NCBI GenBank assembly: GCA_964244295.1
Contig: CAXTIG010000025.1
Span: 1-64,000 of the forward strand
DNA: 64,000 bases
Origin: JAJAZB01 sp964244295
GTDB lineage: Bacteria > Bacteroidota > Bacteroidia > Cytophagales > Spirosomataceae
Direction of reading: 5' to 3'
How positions within the stretch are numbered: the stretch's first letter is position 1; each line of letters opens with the position of its first letter. A model generated the notes under the pieces. The model was given only the letters and a program-made list of their open reading frames with translations. It made no database searches and had not been told where the DNA came from. Positions 51,101-59,404 of this stretch are shown here, piece by piece. The position numbers and the translations under genes were made by a program.

Positions 51101-51671
51101 ATTTGCGGACGTGAATGGCGATGGCAAAATCAATGCCGACGACCGCACGAGTATCGGCAACAACCAGCCCGATTTTATCTACGGCCTCACCAACTCGTTT
51201 TCGTTCAAAGGCTTCGATCTGAGCGTGGTGATTCAGGGCATTCAGGGCGGTAAAATCCTGAACCTGTCGCGGCGGTTCTTCGAAAACCTGGAGGGCAACG
51301 CCAACTCCGTCACCTCGGTGCTGGGCCGCTGGCGCTCGCCCCAGGAACCCGGTGACGGCATCACACCCCGCGCCAACACCCGCTCGACGGGCAACAACAA
51401 CCAGGTTTCGACCCGCTGGGTGGAAAGCGCCAGTTACCTCCGGGTGCGCAACATCACGCTGGGCTACAACGTCCCGGCGACGCTCTCGCAACGCATCAAA
51501 GTACAGACACTGCGGCTCTACGCAGGGGTGCAAAATGCCTTCACCTCCTCGAAGTACATCGGCTACAACCCCGAAGTGAGCGGCTACGAAAACCCGCTCA
51601 CCGGTGGCGTCGATTACGGCTCCTACCCGCTACCCCGGACGTACACGGTGGGGCTGAATCTGGGATTTTAA
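48159..51671 (+). CDS. SusC-type TonB receptor with STN signalling domain (pair 2)
   Basis: 1,170 residues from ATG 48159 (an upstream ATG at 48108 is less likely). After a signal peptide (ending PVPAQ) comes an STN domain (LRDVPLKTALTRLESNTRVRFAYS, about residues 35-95), which transmits signals to FecR, then a carboxypeptidase-like regulatory domain (VSGRVTDEAGAGLPGVNVSV), a TonB box (LGEVVVVGYGT), a plug (GSISAGNGPLIVIDGQPL) and a barrel ending TYTVGLNLGF. The ECF sigma-FecR-STN receptor set is a complete signalling importer. Confidence 0.95.
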   Translation: MKRTMYPKHIRRLMRLTSVLLLTLATALSHALPVPAQGVLDRNVTLSLRDVPLKTALTRLESNTRVRFAYSRSVIQLDKSVSISAEGETLAAVLDRLLPPLDIRYEVVGGQILLSRNAPKPEVPKSREGSFEPVESSPEAPADVTVSGRVTDEAGAGLPGVNVSVKATTRGTTTDGTGAYRLVVPDANAVLVFSSVGYARQEVAVGSLTTLNVTLKADVQSLGEVVVVGYGTQARRDLTGSIASLNTKAIRDQPVTNIVEGLAGRMPGVLVQQTTGAPGNSPSLKVRGLGSISAGNGPLIVIDGQPLNSGGLTNSGGLNLLNPNDIESVDVLKDASATAIYGSRGANGVVMVTTKRGKSGQSRVNFDYYTGVQEVSKKMDLLNSQQFAEFSKEAFNTAYLERVPGAKITDANSVRAAGQRYRYPRGEFAGINFDDPASLPTYDYQDLIFRQAPISSYQLSGSGGSERVQFLLSGNYLKQDGIIRRSDLNRYTFRSNVDAQLSTKLKIGMSFSPSYSLENRVNSDGHWANNGVINAAISQVPFVPIYGPDGVTYTSQAAYAAPYDWPGITNPVANITELDNRVGTLRLLGSAYAEWNLWKTLTYRGTFGGDLSYLRQNQFQTSAIPLNQLLPPNINTGSAYASQNINWVTSHTLNYTFELGTAHRFGALIGLESQKNNFEENRVNANAFPNDVVRTLNAGTIIGGTSFQDQWSLASYFGRVNYSFKDKYLFNASIRRDGSSRFGQNNRNGVFPSASIGWRVMEEPFMKNVDAISELKLRVSYGLSGNNAFQNSNGTPNNYPAIGTLGKDNYVFGNVLSNGLATGTIGNDNLTWEKSRQTDVGLELGLFQSRIFLNVDYYSRITTDLLLAVQVPTLTGFSTATSNIGKVENKGMEFALSTRNLRGAFTWNTDFNLSFNRNKVLALGPTGDPIRSGTGVGETNITLIGQPLGNFYGYQQLGVFRDQADLDGYPHFADSRPGDVKFADVNGDGKINADDRTSIGNNQPDFIYGLTNSFSFKGFDLSVVIQGIQGGKILNLSRRFFENLEGNANSVTSVLGRWRSPQEPGDGITPRANTRSTGNNNQVSTRWVESASYLRVRNITLGYNVPATLSQRIKVQTLRLYAGVQNAFTSSKYIGYNPEVSGYENPLTGGVDYGSYPLPRTYTVGLNLGF

Positions 51672-51688
51672 TTTAAACCCCATCCCAA

Positions 51689-51737
51689 CCCTTCCCCTAT
51701 TGGGAAGGGCTTAAAACCCCTCTCAGCAGGAGAGGGG
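51689..51737. repeat. Two hairpins between SusC and SusD of pair 2
   Basis: An 8-bp stem 51689-51696 with 51702-51709 (5-nt loop), then an 8-bp stem 51717-51724 with 51730-51737 (5-nt loop), both G/C-rich. They occupy the 93-bp gap between the SusC stop and the SusD start. Confidence 0.75.
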
Positions 51738-51764
51738 CAGGGGTGAGGTTAAACACAACCAACC

Positions 51765-53198
51765 ATGAAATCAAGATACCTCCTCACCGCCTTGCTCTGC
51801 CTCAGCCTGACGGCCTGCAAGGAAAAATTTCTCGACCTGGCGCCCATTTCCCAGGCCAACACGTCCTCGTTTTTCAAAACCCAATCCGACCTGCTCAACG
51901 CCCTGAGCGGAGCCTACGGGTCCCTGCAATTTGCCGGGCAGTACGGGCAGTTGTACGTCGTGTCGGAAATCCCTTCCGACGACACCTCGCCGGTGCTCTC
52001 CGGCTCCGTGACCGACCAGGACGAGTTCGACAAGTTTTACCTCCGCACCACCAACCCCTTCCTGGCCACCCGCTGGGCCGATGGCTACCGGGGTATTTAC
52101 CGCTGCAACACGGTCATCGACCGCACGGCGGGCGTGACGATGGACGAAGCGGTGAAGGCCCGCATCGTGGGCGAAGCAAAATTCCTGCGGGCGCTGATGT
52201 ACTTCAACCTCGTGCGGGTGTTCGGCGACGTGCCGCTGGTGCTGAAGGAAATCAGTGACCCCGCCGAAGGCTACGAATTTGCCCGTGCCCCCGTGGCCGA
52301 GGTGTACGCACAAATCGTCAAGGATTTGACCGATGCCGAAGGCGTTTTGCCCGCCAGCTACACCGGCGCCAACGTGGGCCGGGCTACGCGCGGCGCGGCG
52401 AAGGGCTTGCTGGGGAAAGTGTATTTGACGCAGAAAAAGTACCCGGAAGCCGTTGCCAAACTGAAGGAAGTTGTGGATGCCGCTACCTACGACCTGCTGC
52501 CCACCTACGCCGACCTGTTTAAACCCGCCAACAAAAACAGCAGGGAGTCGCTTTTCGAGGTGCAGTACAAAAAAGGCGCGATTGGCGAAGGCAGCAATTT
52601 TGGCAACACCTACGCCCCCGAAAACTCCGGCAACGCCGTTATTCAGTTTGGCGGCGGCGGCAACAATCAACCCACCGTCGACTTAATCAATTCGTACGAA
52701 ACGGGCGACCTGCGCCGGGACGTATCCCTGGCGACGAGTTACGTCAATGCCGGTGGCACCAAAATCGATTACCGCTACGTCCGCAAGTACCTCGACGCGC
52801 CCCTGACCAACGGCGACGCCGAAGACAACTGGTACGTACTCCGCTACGCCGACGTGCTGCTGCTCTACGCCGAAGCCCTCAACGAAACCGGCCAGACTGC
52901 TCAGGCCCTGCCCCTGCTCAACCGGGTGCGGCAACGCGCCAAACTAGCCGACAAAACCGGGCTGACCCAGGCGGAGGCCCGCCTCGCCATCGAGCAGGAG
53001 CGCCGGGTAGAACTGGCCTTCGAGGGCCACCGCTGGTTCGATCTCGTGCGAACGGGCCGGGCCATTCCGGTGCTCACGGCCAAAGCGGCGGCCATCGGCA
53101 TCAAAGCCCAGTTGACCGAAAACAACCTCGTTTTCCCCGTACCGCAGAGCCAAGTGGACATCAACGTGAGTAAAATCAAGCAGAACGCCGGATATTGA
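51765..53198 (+). CDS. SusD/RagB-family lipoprotein (pair 2)
   Basis: 477 residues. Lipobox LTACKE (Cys near residue 19), then the classic SusD order: FLDLAPISQANTSSFFKTQSDLLNALSGAY, TPR-like helices, KFLRALMYFNLVRVFGDVPLVL, DNWYVLRYADVLLLYAEALNETG, and the C-terminal RRVELAFEGHRWFDLVRTGRA. It captures substrate at the surface for the STN-type SusC of pair 2. It is more typical in sequence than the SusD of pair 1. Substrate unknown. Confidence 0.95.
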   Translation: MKSRYLLTALLCLSLTACKEKFLDLAPISQANTSSFFKTQSDLLNALSGAYGSLQFAGQYGQLYVVSEIPSDDTSPVLSGSVTDQDEFDKFYLRTTNPFLATRWADGYRGIYRCNTVIDRTAGVTMDEAVKARIVGEAKFLRALMYFNLVRVFGDVPLVLKEISDPAEGYEFARAPVAEVYAQIVKDLTDAEGVLPASYTGANVGRATRGAAKGLLGKVYLTQKKYPEAVAKLKEVVDAATYDLLPTYADLFKPANKNSRESLFEVQYKKGAIGEGSNFGNTYAPENSGNAVIQFGGGGNNQPTVDLINSYETGDLRRDVSLATSYVNAGGTKIDYRYVRKYLDAPLTNGDAEDNWYVLRYADVLLLYAEALNETGQTAQALPLLNRVRQRAKLADKTGLTQAEARLAIEQERRVELAFEGHRWFDLVRTGRAIPVLTAKAAAIGIKAQLTENNLVFPVPQSQVDINVSKIKQNAGY

Positions 53199-53227
53199 AT
53201 GTGCTGGCTCGTTGAGAAAAAAGGGAT

Positions 53228-53328
53228 TGTCATCCCGACGCAGGAGGGATCTCGTTGGCCTTTGGATTTGCCTGCCGATAGTCGAGAGTTAGGTACCCTA
53301 ACGAGATCCCTCCTGCGTCGGGATGACA
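53228..53328. repeat. 29-bp perfect inverted repeat between convergent genes
   Basis: Arms 53228-53256 and 53300-53328 are exact reverse complements, 43-nt loop; core TGTCATCCCGACGCAGGAGG. It lies between SusD pair 2 and the convergent ATP-grasp gene. Confidence 0.9.
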
Positions 53329-53382
53329 GCCGCTGTAGAACAGTCCCCGTTTTTTTAAATCCTAAACAACTTCGACTCACTT

Positions 53383-54408
53383 TCACCGAAAATGCCCCCA
53401 GGTCACTTTCAGGATTTCCGAAAACGGAACGGGCTGGATGCCCCGCGCTTTTTGCCGCTGGCAGATTTCGGCCAGGATGTCCCAGTGCCGGGCCAGGTCG
53501 CGGTAGGCTTCGCGGAGGGAATGGCGCGGGTCATAAATGTGGCCGGGTTCGGAGGAGGCCCCGTTAAGTTCCAGAATCCGGATGGTGCGGCCCGCGAGGA
53601 GGTCTTCGACGCTGCGCACTTTTAGGTCGAAACGCCCGAAGTGAAAGCCGTCGATGGGTTGGGCGATGCGGTCGAAAACTTGGTCGAGATCTTCCGAAAT
53701 GAGGTGGTTGTCGTCGATGAATTTGGTGCCCCGGCAGTGGTTGCCGATGGGTTCGAGCAGGCGGGTTTCCCCGGCGGGAATAATTTCTTGAATGCCCGCG
53801 CCGAGGCGATCCCGCATCGTGTCGAGTTGAAAGCGGGCGCGGGTTTCCAGTTGCATCAATTCCTCGATGGTCGAGCGCCCGTCGCCGGTCACGCTCAGAA
53901 ATCCCTTGCGCGTGACGGAGCTGACCTGGCCGTTTTCTTCATCGGGAAACCGCGAGTATAAAATTCCGAACTCCAAGGGTTCCTGCACGAATTCCTGAAC
54001 GATGAACGCCGCGCCGATGGCCCGAACCTGCGTGGCCAGTTCGGCGGAATTGCTCACTTTTTCCACCTTCGTGCCGCGCTCACCCACGTCGGGTTTCACC
54101 ACGACGGGGTACGAAAGGCCCGCCTCTCGGAGAGATTTTTCAACCGTTTCAACGGTCTCGGTTCCCGAAAAAAAGAGGGTCGTGGGCAAAAACTCCGCCG
54201 GAATTTGACGCAGAATATCCGATTTACTTTCCCCGAAAAACCCACCCCAATCCATACCGGGGTTAGCAGCCGTGAAGTAGGCCATCGAACGGGTTTTCAG
54301 AGCCAGATACGCCCAGTAGGGCAGCATGGGCAGGTAAAACGCCCACCAGGTCCAGTATTCGTAGTGGGTGAGTTTGAGGAGGAGAAGCGGCCAGCGGAAG
54401 TTTTTCAT
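53383..54408 (-). CDS. ATP-grasp family protein
   Basis: 341 residues. The N-terminus has a short hydrophobic, aromatic stretch (WTWWAFYLPMLPYWAYLAL) that may be membrane-associated. The ATP-grasp core follows: SYPVVVKPDVGERG (the phosphate-gripping Lys), FIVQEFVQEPLEFGILYSRFP, and the metal-binding GFHFGRFDLKVRS and ILELNGASSEPGHIYDP (acidic Asn-Gly motif). ATP-grasp enzymes join a carboxylate to an amine or thiol, as in D-Ala-D-Ala ligase. Substrate cannot be read. It follows the DoxX gene on the minus strand. Confidence 0.85.
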   Translation of the reverse strand: MKNFRWPLLLLKLTHYEYWTWWAFYLPMLPYWAYLALKTRSMAYFTAANPGMDWGGFFGESKSDILRQIPAEFLPTTLFFSGTETVETVEKSLREAGLSYPVVVKPDVGERGTKVEKVSNSAELATQVRAIGAAFIVQEFVQEPLEFGILYSRFPDEENGQVSSVTRKGFLSVTGDGRSTIEELMQLETRARFQLDTMRDRLGAGIQEIIPAGETRLLEPIGNHCRGTKFIDDNHLISEDLDQVFDRIAQPIDGFHFGRFDLKVRSVEDLLAGRTIRILELNGASSEPGHIYDPRHSLREAYRDLARHWDILAEICQRQKARGIQPVPFSEILKVTWGHFR

Positions 54409-54418
54409 GCGGGGAAAC

Positions 54419-54465
54419 GGCGCGAAGGGGACGGAACTTCCGGGAAGTTCCGTCCCCTTCGCGCC
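54419..54465. repeat. 23-bp perfect inverted repeat between DoxX and ATP-grasp
   Basis: Arms 54419-54441 and 54443-54465 are exact reverse complements with a single central base; core GGCGCGAAGGGGACGGAAC. It occupies the gap between two same-strand genes. Confidence 0.9.
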
Positions 54466-54474
54466 ATTGCGGAA

Positions 54475-54864
54475 TTAGCGAAGGTTGAGCAGCGGCACGT
54501 CACGGCGACGCAAAATCAACACCGTGGTGCAGCACACGAAGGTAATCAGGGCGTAGGCAAAAAGTTGCCCGTCGTCGCCCATCACTTCGATGCCCAGCAC
54601 CGTTAGGTGCGAGAGAATGGCCCCTGCCATTACGCCCAGGGCCAACAGCGCCCCCGCCCAGGCCGTGCGTGGAATCAGCAGCAGCACCCCGGCGATGAGT
54701 TCAACAATTCCCGAACCGATGCGGCCGATGGGTTCAGCGCCGATTTTTGTGAAAATATACACGCTTTCTTCAGAGGCCGTGAATTTGAAAAAAAGCGTCT
54801 GAAGCAGAATCACGGCGGCCACGAGTTGGGCCACCCAGGCGATTCGGTTTTGGGTTTTGGTCAT
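54475..54864 (-). CDS. DoxX-family membrane protein
   Basis: 129 residues with four transmembrane helices (WVAQLVAAVILLQTLFFKF, IGSGIVELIAGVLLLIP, AGALLALGVMAGAILSHL, LFAYALITFVCCTTVLIL). The FKF and IVELIAGVLLL blocks fit the DoxX family, small quinol- or thiol-linked membrane proteins whose precise role is not settled. It precedes the ATP-grasp gene, with the hairpin between them, and follows the GNAT gene after 34 bp. Cotranscription is likely but not shown. Confidence 0.82.
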   Translation of the reverse strand: MTKTQNRIAWVAQLVAAVILLQTLFFKFTASEESVYIFTKIGAEPIGRIGSGIVELIAGVLLLIPRTAWAGALLALGVMAGAILSHLTVLGIEVMGDDGQLFAYALITFVCCTTVLILRRRDVPLLNLR

Positions 54865-54898
54865 GGTTGGATGCTGACTATTGGATACCGGAGAAAAT

Positions 54899-55456
54899 TT
54901 AAATGGGACTCAGGGTCGGGGCAACCAGCGCCTTACGAAAAACCACCTTATCCTCGCCCGCCTGGTAGAAATCGCGAATTCGCGCTTCCTCGTCGTAACC
55001 GCATTTCCGGTAGAACGCCCGCTGGTATTCAAAGTCCGGCAATCCCGACGTTTCCACCAGCAGTAAGCGTTCCCCCCGTGCCCTCAAGTCTTCCTCGACG
55101 TAGCGAAGCAATGCCGCCCCGCGCCCCTGTCCCTGCCGGTCAGAATGGATGGCGATCAGGTACAGGTTCCAGGTGCCTTCGGTCAGGCGCTCCGGCGCGT
55201 AGTACGCAACGCCCACCGGCCCGTTGTGGTCGTCGGTGAGCCAGTAGTGCTCGCTGCCGGGTTGGTGGTTGAAATAGTCGGCCATCATGTCGTCCAATAG
55301 GTCCGAAGGAAACAGGCCGACCGCGTCGATGATGGACTTCAGCGCGGGTACGTCAGCCTGGGTGGCTGGTCGAATCGTGGCCGATTGGAGTGGGTCCTGG
55401 GTCAGTTCAGGGTTGTTTGTCAAGCCTGACGGGTGAAGGTTAGAATCGGGTTGCAT
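54899..55456 (-). CDS. GNAT-family N-acetyltransferase
   Basis: 185 residues, cytoplasmic. The GNAT acetyl-CoA motif A is clear (YLIAIHSDRQGQGRGAALLRYVE, block RQGQGRGAALL near residue 115-125), followed by LLVETSGLPDFEYQRAFYRKCGYDEEAR, where FYRKCGY is the conserved motif B. The N-terminus before TIRPATQADVPAL is low in conservation. Substrate unknown. It is divergent from nothing clear and ends 34 bp before the DoxX start. Confidence 0.88.
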   Translation of the reverse strand: MQPDSNLHPSGLTNNPELTQDPLQSATIRPATQADVPALKSIIDAVGLFPSDLLDDMMADYFNHQPGSEHYWLTDDHNGPVGVAYYAPERLTEGTWNLYLIAIHSDRQGQGRGAALLRYVEEDLRARGERLLLVETSGLPDFEYQRAFYRKCGYDEEARIRDFYQAGEDKVVFRKALVAPTLSPI

Positions 55457-55502
55457 CGTGCAAGTTGTTCTGTCAAGCTACCCGATGGAGGGTAGCGGAA
55501 TT

Positions 55503-55964
55503 TCACCGAAACGTTTTCGCCCAATTCACATCCGCCTGGCGGTGCAGACGGGTTTCGTCTTTGTTCCACTTGGGCAGGGTGTTGGTGAAGAGCTTGTTGT
55601 AAAACAGGTACAGTTTGCCCTCGTCGAGTTTGAAGGTTTCGGGGTCTACTTCCACCTTCGAGCCGTCGTCGCCCATGGCGTAGGCGCACCAGCCGCCGTA
55701 TTGCGGCTCGTAGCGGGCCGGGGATTTCTTGAATGCGTCGAGGTTGGCGGCGTTGGCGAAGCGGTAGGTCACCCCGCCGTAGGTCGTGGTGTAATCGGCC
55801 TTGCCCTTGAGCGGCTTGCTGCCGCTGAAGTAACTCACGGCGTCGTACCCTTGCAGGGCGAGGCCGTTTTTGAGGAAAAATTGCTGTTGGCGGAGTGGTG
55901 CGTTTTGCGCCAGCACGGGGCCGCCGAGCAAACCAAACAGGAGCAGCGGAAGGAGAATTTTCAT
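55503..55964 (-). CDS. YHS-domain secreted protein
   Basis: 153 residues. A signal peptide (ending PVLAQ) is followed by the YHS pattern: LALQGYDAVSYFSGSKPLKGKADYTTTYGGVTYRFANAANLDAFKKSPARYEPQYGGWCAYAMGDDG, with the Tyr-Asp-x-Val-Ser-Tyr and Gly-Gly-Trp-Cys-Ala blocks. Such proteins are periplasmic or lipoprotein-like and often found near metal or redox functions. Here it stands alone between GNAT and the LysE genes. Confidence 0.88.
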   Translation of the reverse strand: MKILLPLLLFGLLGGPVLAQNAPLRQQQFFLKNGLALQGYDAVSYFSGSKPLKGKADYTTTYGGVTYRFANAANLDAFKKSPARYEPQYGGWCAYAMGDDGSKVEVDPETFKLDEGKLYLFYNKLFTNTLPKWNKDETRLHRQADVNWAKTFR

Positions 55965-56047
55965 CGGAATCGGGTCTTTTTTGATGCAAAATTACCCCTT
56001 CCGGTACCCGGCAAGCTGTCGGCGTGCCGACACAATTCCGCTGATTT

Positions 56048-56692
56048 TCAGAAAACCCACAACCGCAGCCCTTGCCAGAGTGCCATTCCCACGAAACCCA
56101 GGCCCATCACCACGTCGAAGCGCTCCGGGTGCAGGTAGCGCTCGATGCGCGTCCGGTGGCGGTGGGTCAGGCGGGCGTAAACGTACAAAATTCCGAATGC
56201 GCCCAGGCTGGTGCCCGTTACAAACGCCACCTGCTGCGCCAAGGTGCTGACCCGTAGCATGGGGTAGCCGTGGTAGGAAACCAGAATCACCATCCAAAAC
56301 GGCAGCAACTGCGGGTTAAGCAGGGAAAGCACCAGGCCCCGGCTAAATGAATCGCGTCCCCCCGTTCCAGTTTCCCGTTCTAGTCTGGATGTCGAAGGGC
56401 GACGGGTGCGGCGGAAAATGGTCAGCACCCCCAATCCCAGCAACACGGGGACGATGGCAACTCGCAGGGCATTGAACAGCCCCGGCACCTGCTCGAAGAA
56501 ATTTACCCCCTGCACAGCCAGCAACCCGTACCCGATTTCGGGTACACAACCGCCCGCCGCCAGCCAAAGTCCCGCTGAAAGCCCACGTCGCAACGTGGCC
56601 TGTACGACCGAGAGGTTGACCGGACCGGGGTGTACCGAGCCAGCGAAACTAATCAGAAAAGTGAGGCTGAAAATCATCAGCAGGGAAAGCAT
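56048..56692 (-). CDS. LysE-family exporter (second copy)
   Basis: 214 residues, six-helix inner-membrane exporter. It shares the pattern FLISFAGSVHPGPVNLSVVQATLRRG (block HPGPVNLSVVQATL) with the gene at 56756-57397. Later helices (VPVLLGLGVLTIF, LLPFWMVILVSYHG, QVAFVTGTSLGAFGILYVYAR) complete the LysE/RhtB topology. Probably exports amino acids or related metabolites. The two copies are adjacent, on the same strand and clearly paralogous, pointing to a tandem duplication. Confidence 0.92.
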   Translation of the reverse strand: MLSLLMIFSLTFLISFAGSVHPGPVNLSVVQATLRRGLSAGLWLAAGGCVPEIGYGLLAVQGVNFFEQVPGLFNALRVAIVPVLLGLGVLTIFRRTRRPSTSRLERETGTGGRDSFSRGLVLSLLNPQLLPFWMVILVSYHGYPMLRVSTLAQQVAFVTGTSLGAFGILYVYARLTHRHRTRIERYLHPERFDVVMGLGFVGMALWQGLRLWVF

Positions 56693-56755
56693 GGCGCGGT
56701 GGAAAGACCCCGCAAGAGTACGAAATCAAGAAATTGAAGCGTGTCAGCCACCCGA

Positions 56756-57397
56756 CTAAATCAGCGAAACGGCCCGCCACAAGCCTAAGCCGATGAGGCC
56801 GCAGCCCATGATAAGGTCAAACCGTTGGGGCTGGAGGTACTGGCTCAATTTTTCGCGGCGGCGGTGGATGAACAGCGCGTACAGATTGAGAATCGTAAAC
56901 GCCCCCAACGCGGCCCCCATGGCAAACGTGAGTTGTTGAGCCGTGGTCGTGATGCGTAACCAGGGGTAATTGCTGTAGTACACCAGCACGAAAAACCAGA
57001 ATAAAGGAAGTTGAGGATTCAGAAAAGCCGTGAGCAACCCCCGTAGAAACGAAGAGCGGCCCGCTACCGGCACCCCGGCTACTTCCTTCGGGACCTCCGG
57101 TGTCGCCCGGTACGCCCGCCACAGCGCCAGCATTCCCAGTAACAACAACGCCGGAACGGCCACCACCCGTAACGTATGCTGCAAACCCGGCACCTGGTCG
57201 AACCACTGCGAGCCGAAGGCCACCAGTCCGCCGTACACCAGTTCGGGAATGCAACCCCCTAGTGCCAGCCATAACCCGGCCCGGCGGCTTTGGTGCAACG
57301 TGGCCTGAATGACCGACAGGTTCACCGGCCCCGGCTGCGCCGAAGCGGCGAAGCTGATGCCAAACGTAATGCCGAAAAGGGTTAGCAGGCTAAACAC
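56756..57397 (-). CDS. LysE-family exporter (first copy)
   Basis: 213 residues from GTG 57397. The long open frame upstream would overlap kdgA by 77 bp and has an Arg/Pro-rich leader, so the GTG start at the first hydrophobic helix is preferred. It shows FGISFAASAQPGPVNLSVIQATLHQS, WLALGGCIPELVYGGLVAFG and LPLFWFFVLVYYSNYPW, matching the next gene over its whole length. It lies 52 bp after kdgA and could be cotranscribed with the hexuronate operon. Confidence 0.88.
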   Translation of the reverse strand: MFSLLTLFGITFGISFAASAQPGPVNLSVIQATLHQSRRAGLWLALGGCIPELVYGGLVAFGSQWFDQVPGLQHTLRVVAVPALLLLGMLALWRAYRATPEVPKEVAGVPVAGRSSFLRGLLTAFLNPQLPLFWFFVLVYYSNYPWLRITTTAQQLTFAMGAALGAFTILNLYALFIHRRREKLSQYLQPQRFDLIMGCGLIGLGLWRAVSLI

Positions 57398-57449
57398 GGT
57401 GTCGATGAATGGATTCGTACCGTGGTAATTAAAAAATTCGTGCCGAAGT

Positions 57450-58118
57450 TCAGTTCCGCACCGCCTGCGCCGTCCGCACCGCTTCGGCAATTCGGGCGGC
57501 GATGCCATCCCAGTCGCCCGCTTCAACCATCGCTTTCGGGAAAAGCTGCGACCCGATGCCCACGCCCGATGCCCCCGCCGAAAACCAGGCCCGCATACTC
57601 GCCTCGGTGGGTTCGACGCCGCCCGTCACCACGATGTTGGTCCAGGGCATGGGGGCCTTGATGGCCTTCACGAAATCCGGCGTGGTGGCATTGCCGGGGA
57701 AGAGTTTGACGAACTCGGCCCCCAATTCTTCGGCTTTTGAAATCTCGCTGAGCGTGAAGGTGCCCGGCATCCAGCCGATTTTGCGGCGGTTGCAGGTGCG
57801 GGCCACGTCTTCGTGCAGCACCGGCGCGACGATGAAATCGGCCCCCAGTTGGATGTACAGCGAGGCGCTGCCCACGTCGACGATGGTGCCCGCACCGACG
57901 ACCAGGTCGGGGAAATTTTTCCGCCCGAATTTTCGCAGTTCGGCGTAGGTTTCGTGGGCGTAATCGCCCCGGTTGGTGAATTCGCAGATGCGGATGCCGC
58001 CTTCGTAGCAGGCCGTGAGGATTTTTTTGCAAACCTCCAGGTCGTTGTGGTGGAAAATCGGCATCACCGGGTGGGCGAGCAGGGTGTTGTAAACGTGGAT
58101 GCGGGAGTGGGAAGACAT
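57450..58118 (-). CDS. kdgA: KDPG/KHG aldolase
   Basis: 222 residues. 2-dehydro-3-deoxy-phosphogluconate aldolase splits KDPG into pyruvate and glyceraldehyde-3-phosphate. The family motifs are present: ICEFTNRGDYAHETY (Glu and Arg of the active site), VVGAGTIVDVGSASLYIQLGADFIVAPV, and the Schiff-base Lys in GAEFVKLFPGN (near residue 137), with VVTGGVEP after it. It follows kdgK directly in the uxaC-kdgK-kdgA order. The symbol kdgA follows the pathway; eda is an alternative name. Confidence 0.92.
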   Translation of the reverse strand: MSSHSRIHVYNTLLAHPVMPIFHHNDLEVCKKILTACYEGGIRICEFTNRGDYAHETYAELRKFGRKNFPDLVVGAGTIVDVGSASLYIQLGADFIVAPVLHEDVARTCNRRKIGWMPGTFTLSEISKAEELGAEFVKLFPGNATTPDFVKAIKAPMPWTNIVVTGGVEPTEASMRAWFSAGASGVGIGSQLFPKAMVEAGDWDGIAARIAEAVRTAQAVRN

Positions 58119-58136
58119 TGTTCAGTTGAAAGTTGA

Positions 58137-58193
58137 AAGTTGAGAGTTGAAAGTTGAGTGGTCGCTGAATTTTCAACTTTCAATTTTCAACTT
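58137..58193. repeat. 21-bp inverted repeat between kdgK and kdgA
   Basis: Arms 58137-58157 and 58173-58193 are reverse complements with two mismatches, 15-nt loop, of the AAGTTGAAAGTTGA type. It lies in the 76-bp gap of the operon. Confidence 0.8.
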
Positions 58194-58194
58194 A

Positions 58195-59208
58195 TTACCG
58201 GCTCAGTTTACCAGTCGTTTCGCCGCGCATGACCGCTTCGACTTCGGCGGCGCTGACGAGGCTGAAATCGCCTTCGATGGAATGCTTCAGGGCCGAGGCC
58301 GCCGTGGCAAAATCGAGGGCTTGCTGGTCGGTTGGGTAGGTTTGGGTGGCGTAAATGAATCCGCCCAGGAAGGCATCGCCGCCGCCGATGCGATCCACCA
58401 TCGGCACCAGGTCGTAGGTGGTGGTTTCGAGGAGTTGCCCGTTCCAGCAGCGGCCCATCAGCGTGTTGTGGTTGGCCGAAATCGAGCCGCGCTTGGTGGT
58501 CAGGATTTTTTTGACGCGGGGAAAACGGGCCTGAATCTGCTTGCACATCGAGGCAAATTTGCCGTCCGGGTCGGTTTTGTCGGCGCGGATGTCGAAGAGT
58601 TCTTCGGCGTCGCCGCCGCCGCAGACGATAAGGTCGCAACCCGCCGTCAGTTCGGTCATCACCTCGGCGGCGCTGCGGCCCCACTGCCAGAGGTTTTTGC
58701 GGGAATTGACGTCGGCGGAAACGGGAATGCCCAGGCGGTTCGCCATTTCCACGGCTTCGGCGCAGGCGCGGGCGGCGCTTTCCGAAATGCCCGGCGTGAT
58801 GCCCGTGAAGTGAAACCAGCCCGCATCGGCCAGGATGGTTTCCCAGTCGAATTCCTCCGGTTTCAGCGTGGCGAAGGCCGAACCAGCGCGGTCGTAAATC
58901 ACTTTCGTGGGGCGCATCATCGCCCCGAATTCGAGGAAATACACGCCCATGCGCTCGTTTTCACCGAACACAATCCGGCTGGTATCCACGCCGTTGCGCC
59001 GGTAGGCGGCGGCGGCGGCGTAGCCCCATTCGTTGGCCGGAAACCGCGTGACGTGCCGGGCGGGCAATCCGAGGAAGGCCACGGCGGCGGCCACGTTGGC
59101 TTCGCCGCCACCGTAATTGACGTTCAGGCTCGTGCTCTGCACAAATCGCCCAAAGCCCGGCGTACTCAGCCGCAGCATAACTTCTCCGAAGGTGACGAGG
59201 GGTTTCAT
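58195..59208 (-). CDS. kdgK: 2-keto-3-deoxygluconate kinase, PfkB family
   Basis: 337 residues. It phosphorylates KDG to KDPG. The PfkB signatures are visible: GEVMLRLSTPG at the N-terminus, NVNYGGGEANVAAAVAFLG (block GGGEANVA near residue 33-40), and the catalytic C-terminal DRIGGGDAFLGGFI (Asp near residue 284). The position just before the catalytic Asp is Gly instead of the common Ala (GGGD rather than GAGD). It sits between uxaC and kdgA, which supports KDG as substrate. Confidence 0.92.
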   Translation of the reverse strand: MKPLVTFGEVMLRLSTPGFGRFVQSTSLNVNYGGGEANVAAAVAFLGLPARHVTRFPANEWGYAAAAAYRRNGVDTSRIVFGENERMGVYFLEFGAMMRPTKVIYDRAGSAFATLKPEEFDWETILADAGWFHFTGITPGISESAARACAEAVEMANRLGIPVSADVNSRKNLWQWGRSAAEVMTELTAGCDLIVCGGGDAEELFDIRADKTDPDGKFASMCKQIQARFPRVKKILTTKRGSISANHNTLMGRCWNGQLLETTTYDLVPMVDRIGGGDAFLGGFIYATQTYPTDQQALDFATAASALKHSIEGDFSLVSAAEVEAVMRGETTGKLSR

Positions 59209-59240
59209 TCTTTACTTTATTACTAAGCGCCAAACCACCT

Positions 59241-59389
59241 CGTCATTGCGAGGAGCGAACGCAGTGAGCGACGAAGCAATCCCCTCCCGCAGACCGAGGT
59301 AGCTAAATCCAGCCAACCTTCCCTGAGCTATCTTGGTCTCCGGTAGGGGATTGCTTCGTCAGTCGCTGCGCTCCTTCCTCGCAATGACG
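59241..59389. repeat. Imperfect long inverted repeat between uxaC and kdgK
   Basis: Arms about 59241-59285 and 59345-59389 are nearly complementary (CGTCATTGCGAGGAGCGAA type) with a loop that itself contains a smaller inverted repeat (ACCGAGGTAGCT and AGCTATCTTGGT). A CGTCATTGCGAG fragment also occurs near 23752. Confidence 0.78.
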
Positions 59390-59404
59390 GGGTTTTAGGC
59401 TTTT

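Noticed and set aside
58147..59226. A 359-codon frame opposite kdgK
   Set aside because: Shadow of the PfkB kinase; the kinase motifs on the minus strand are convincing.
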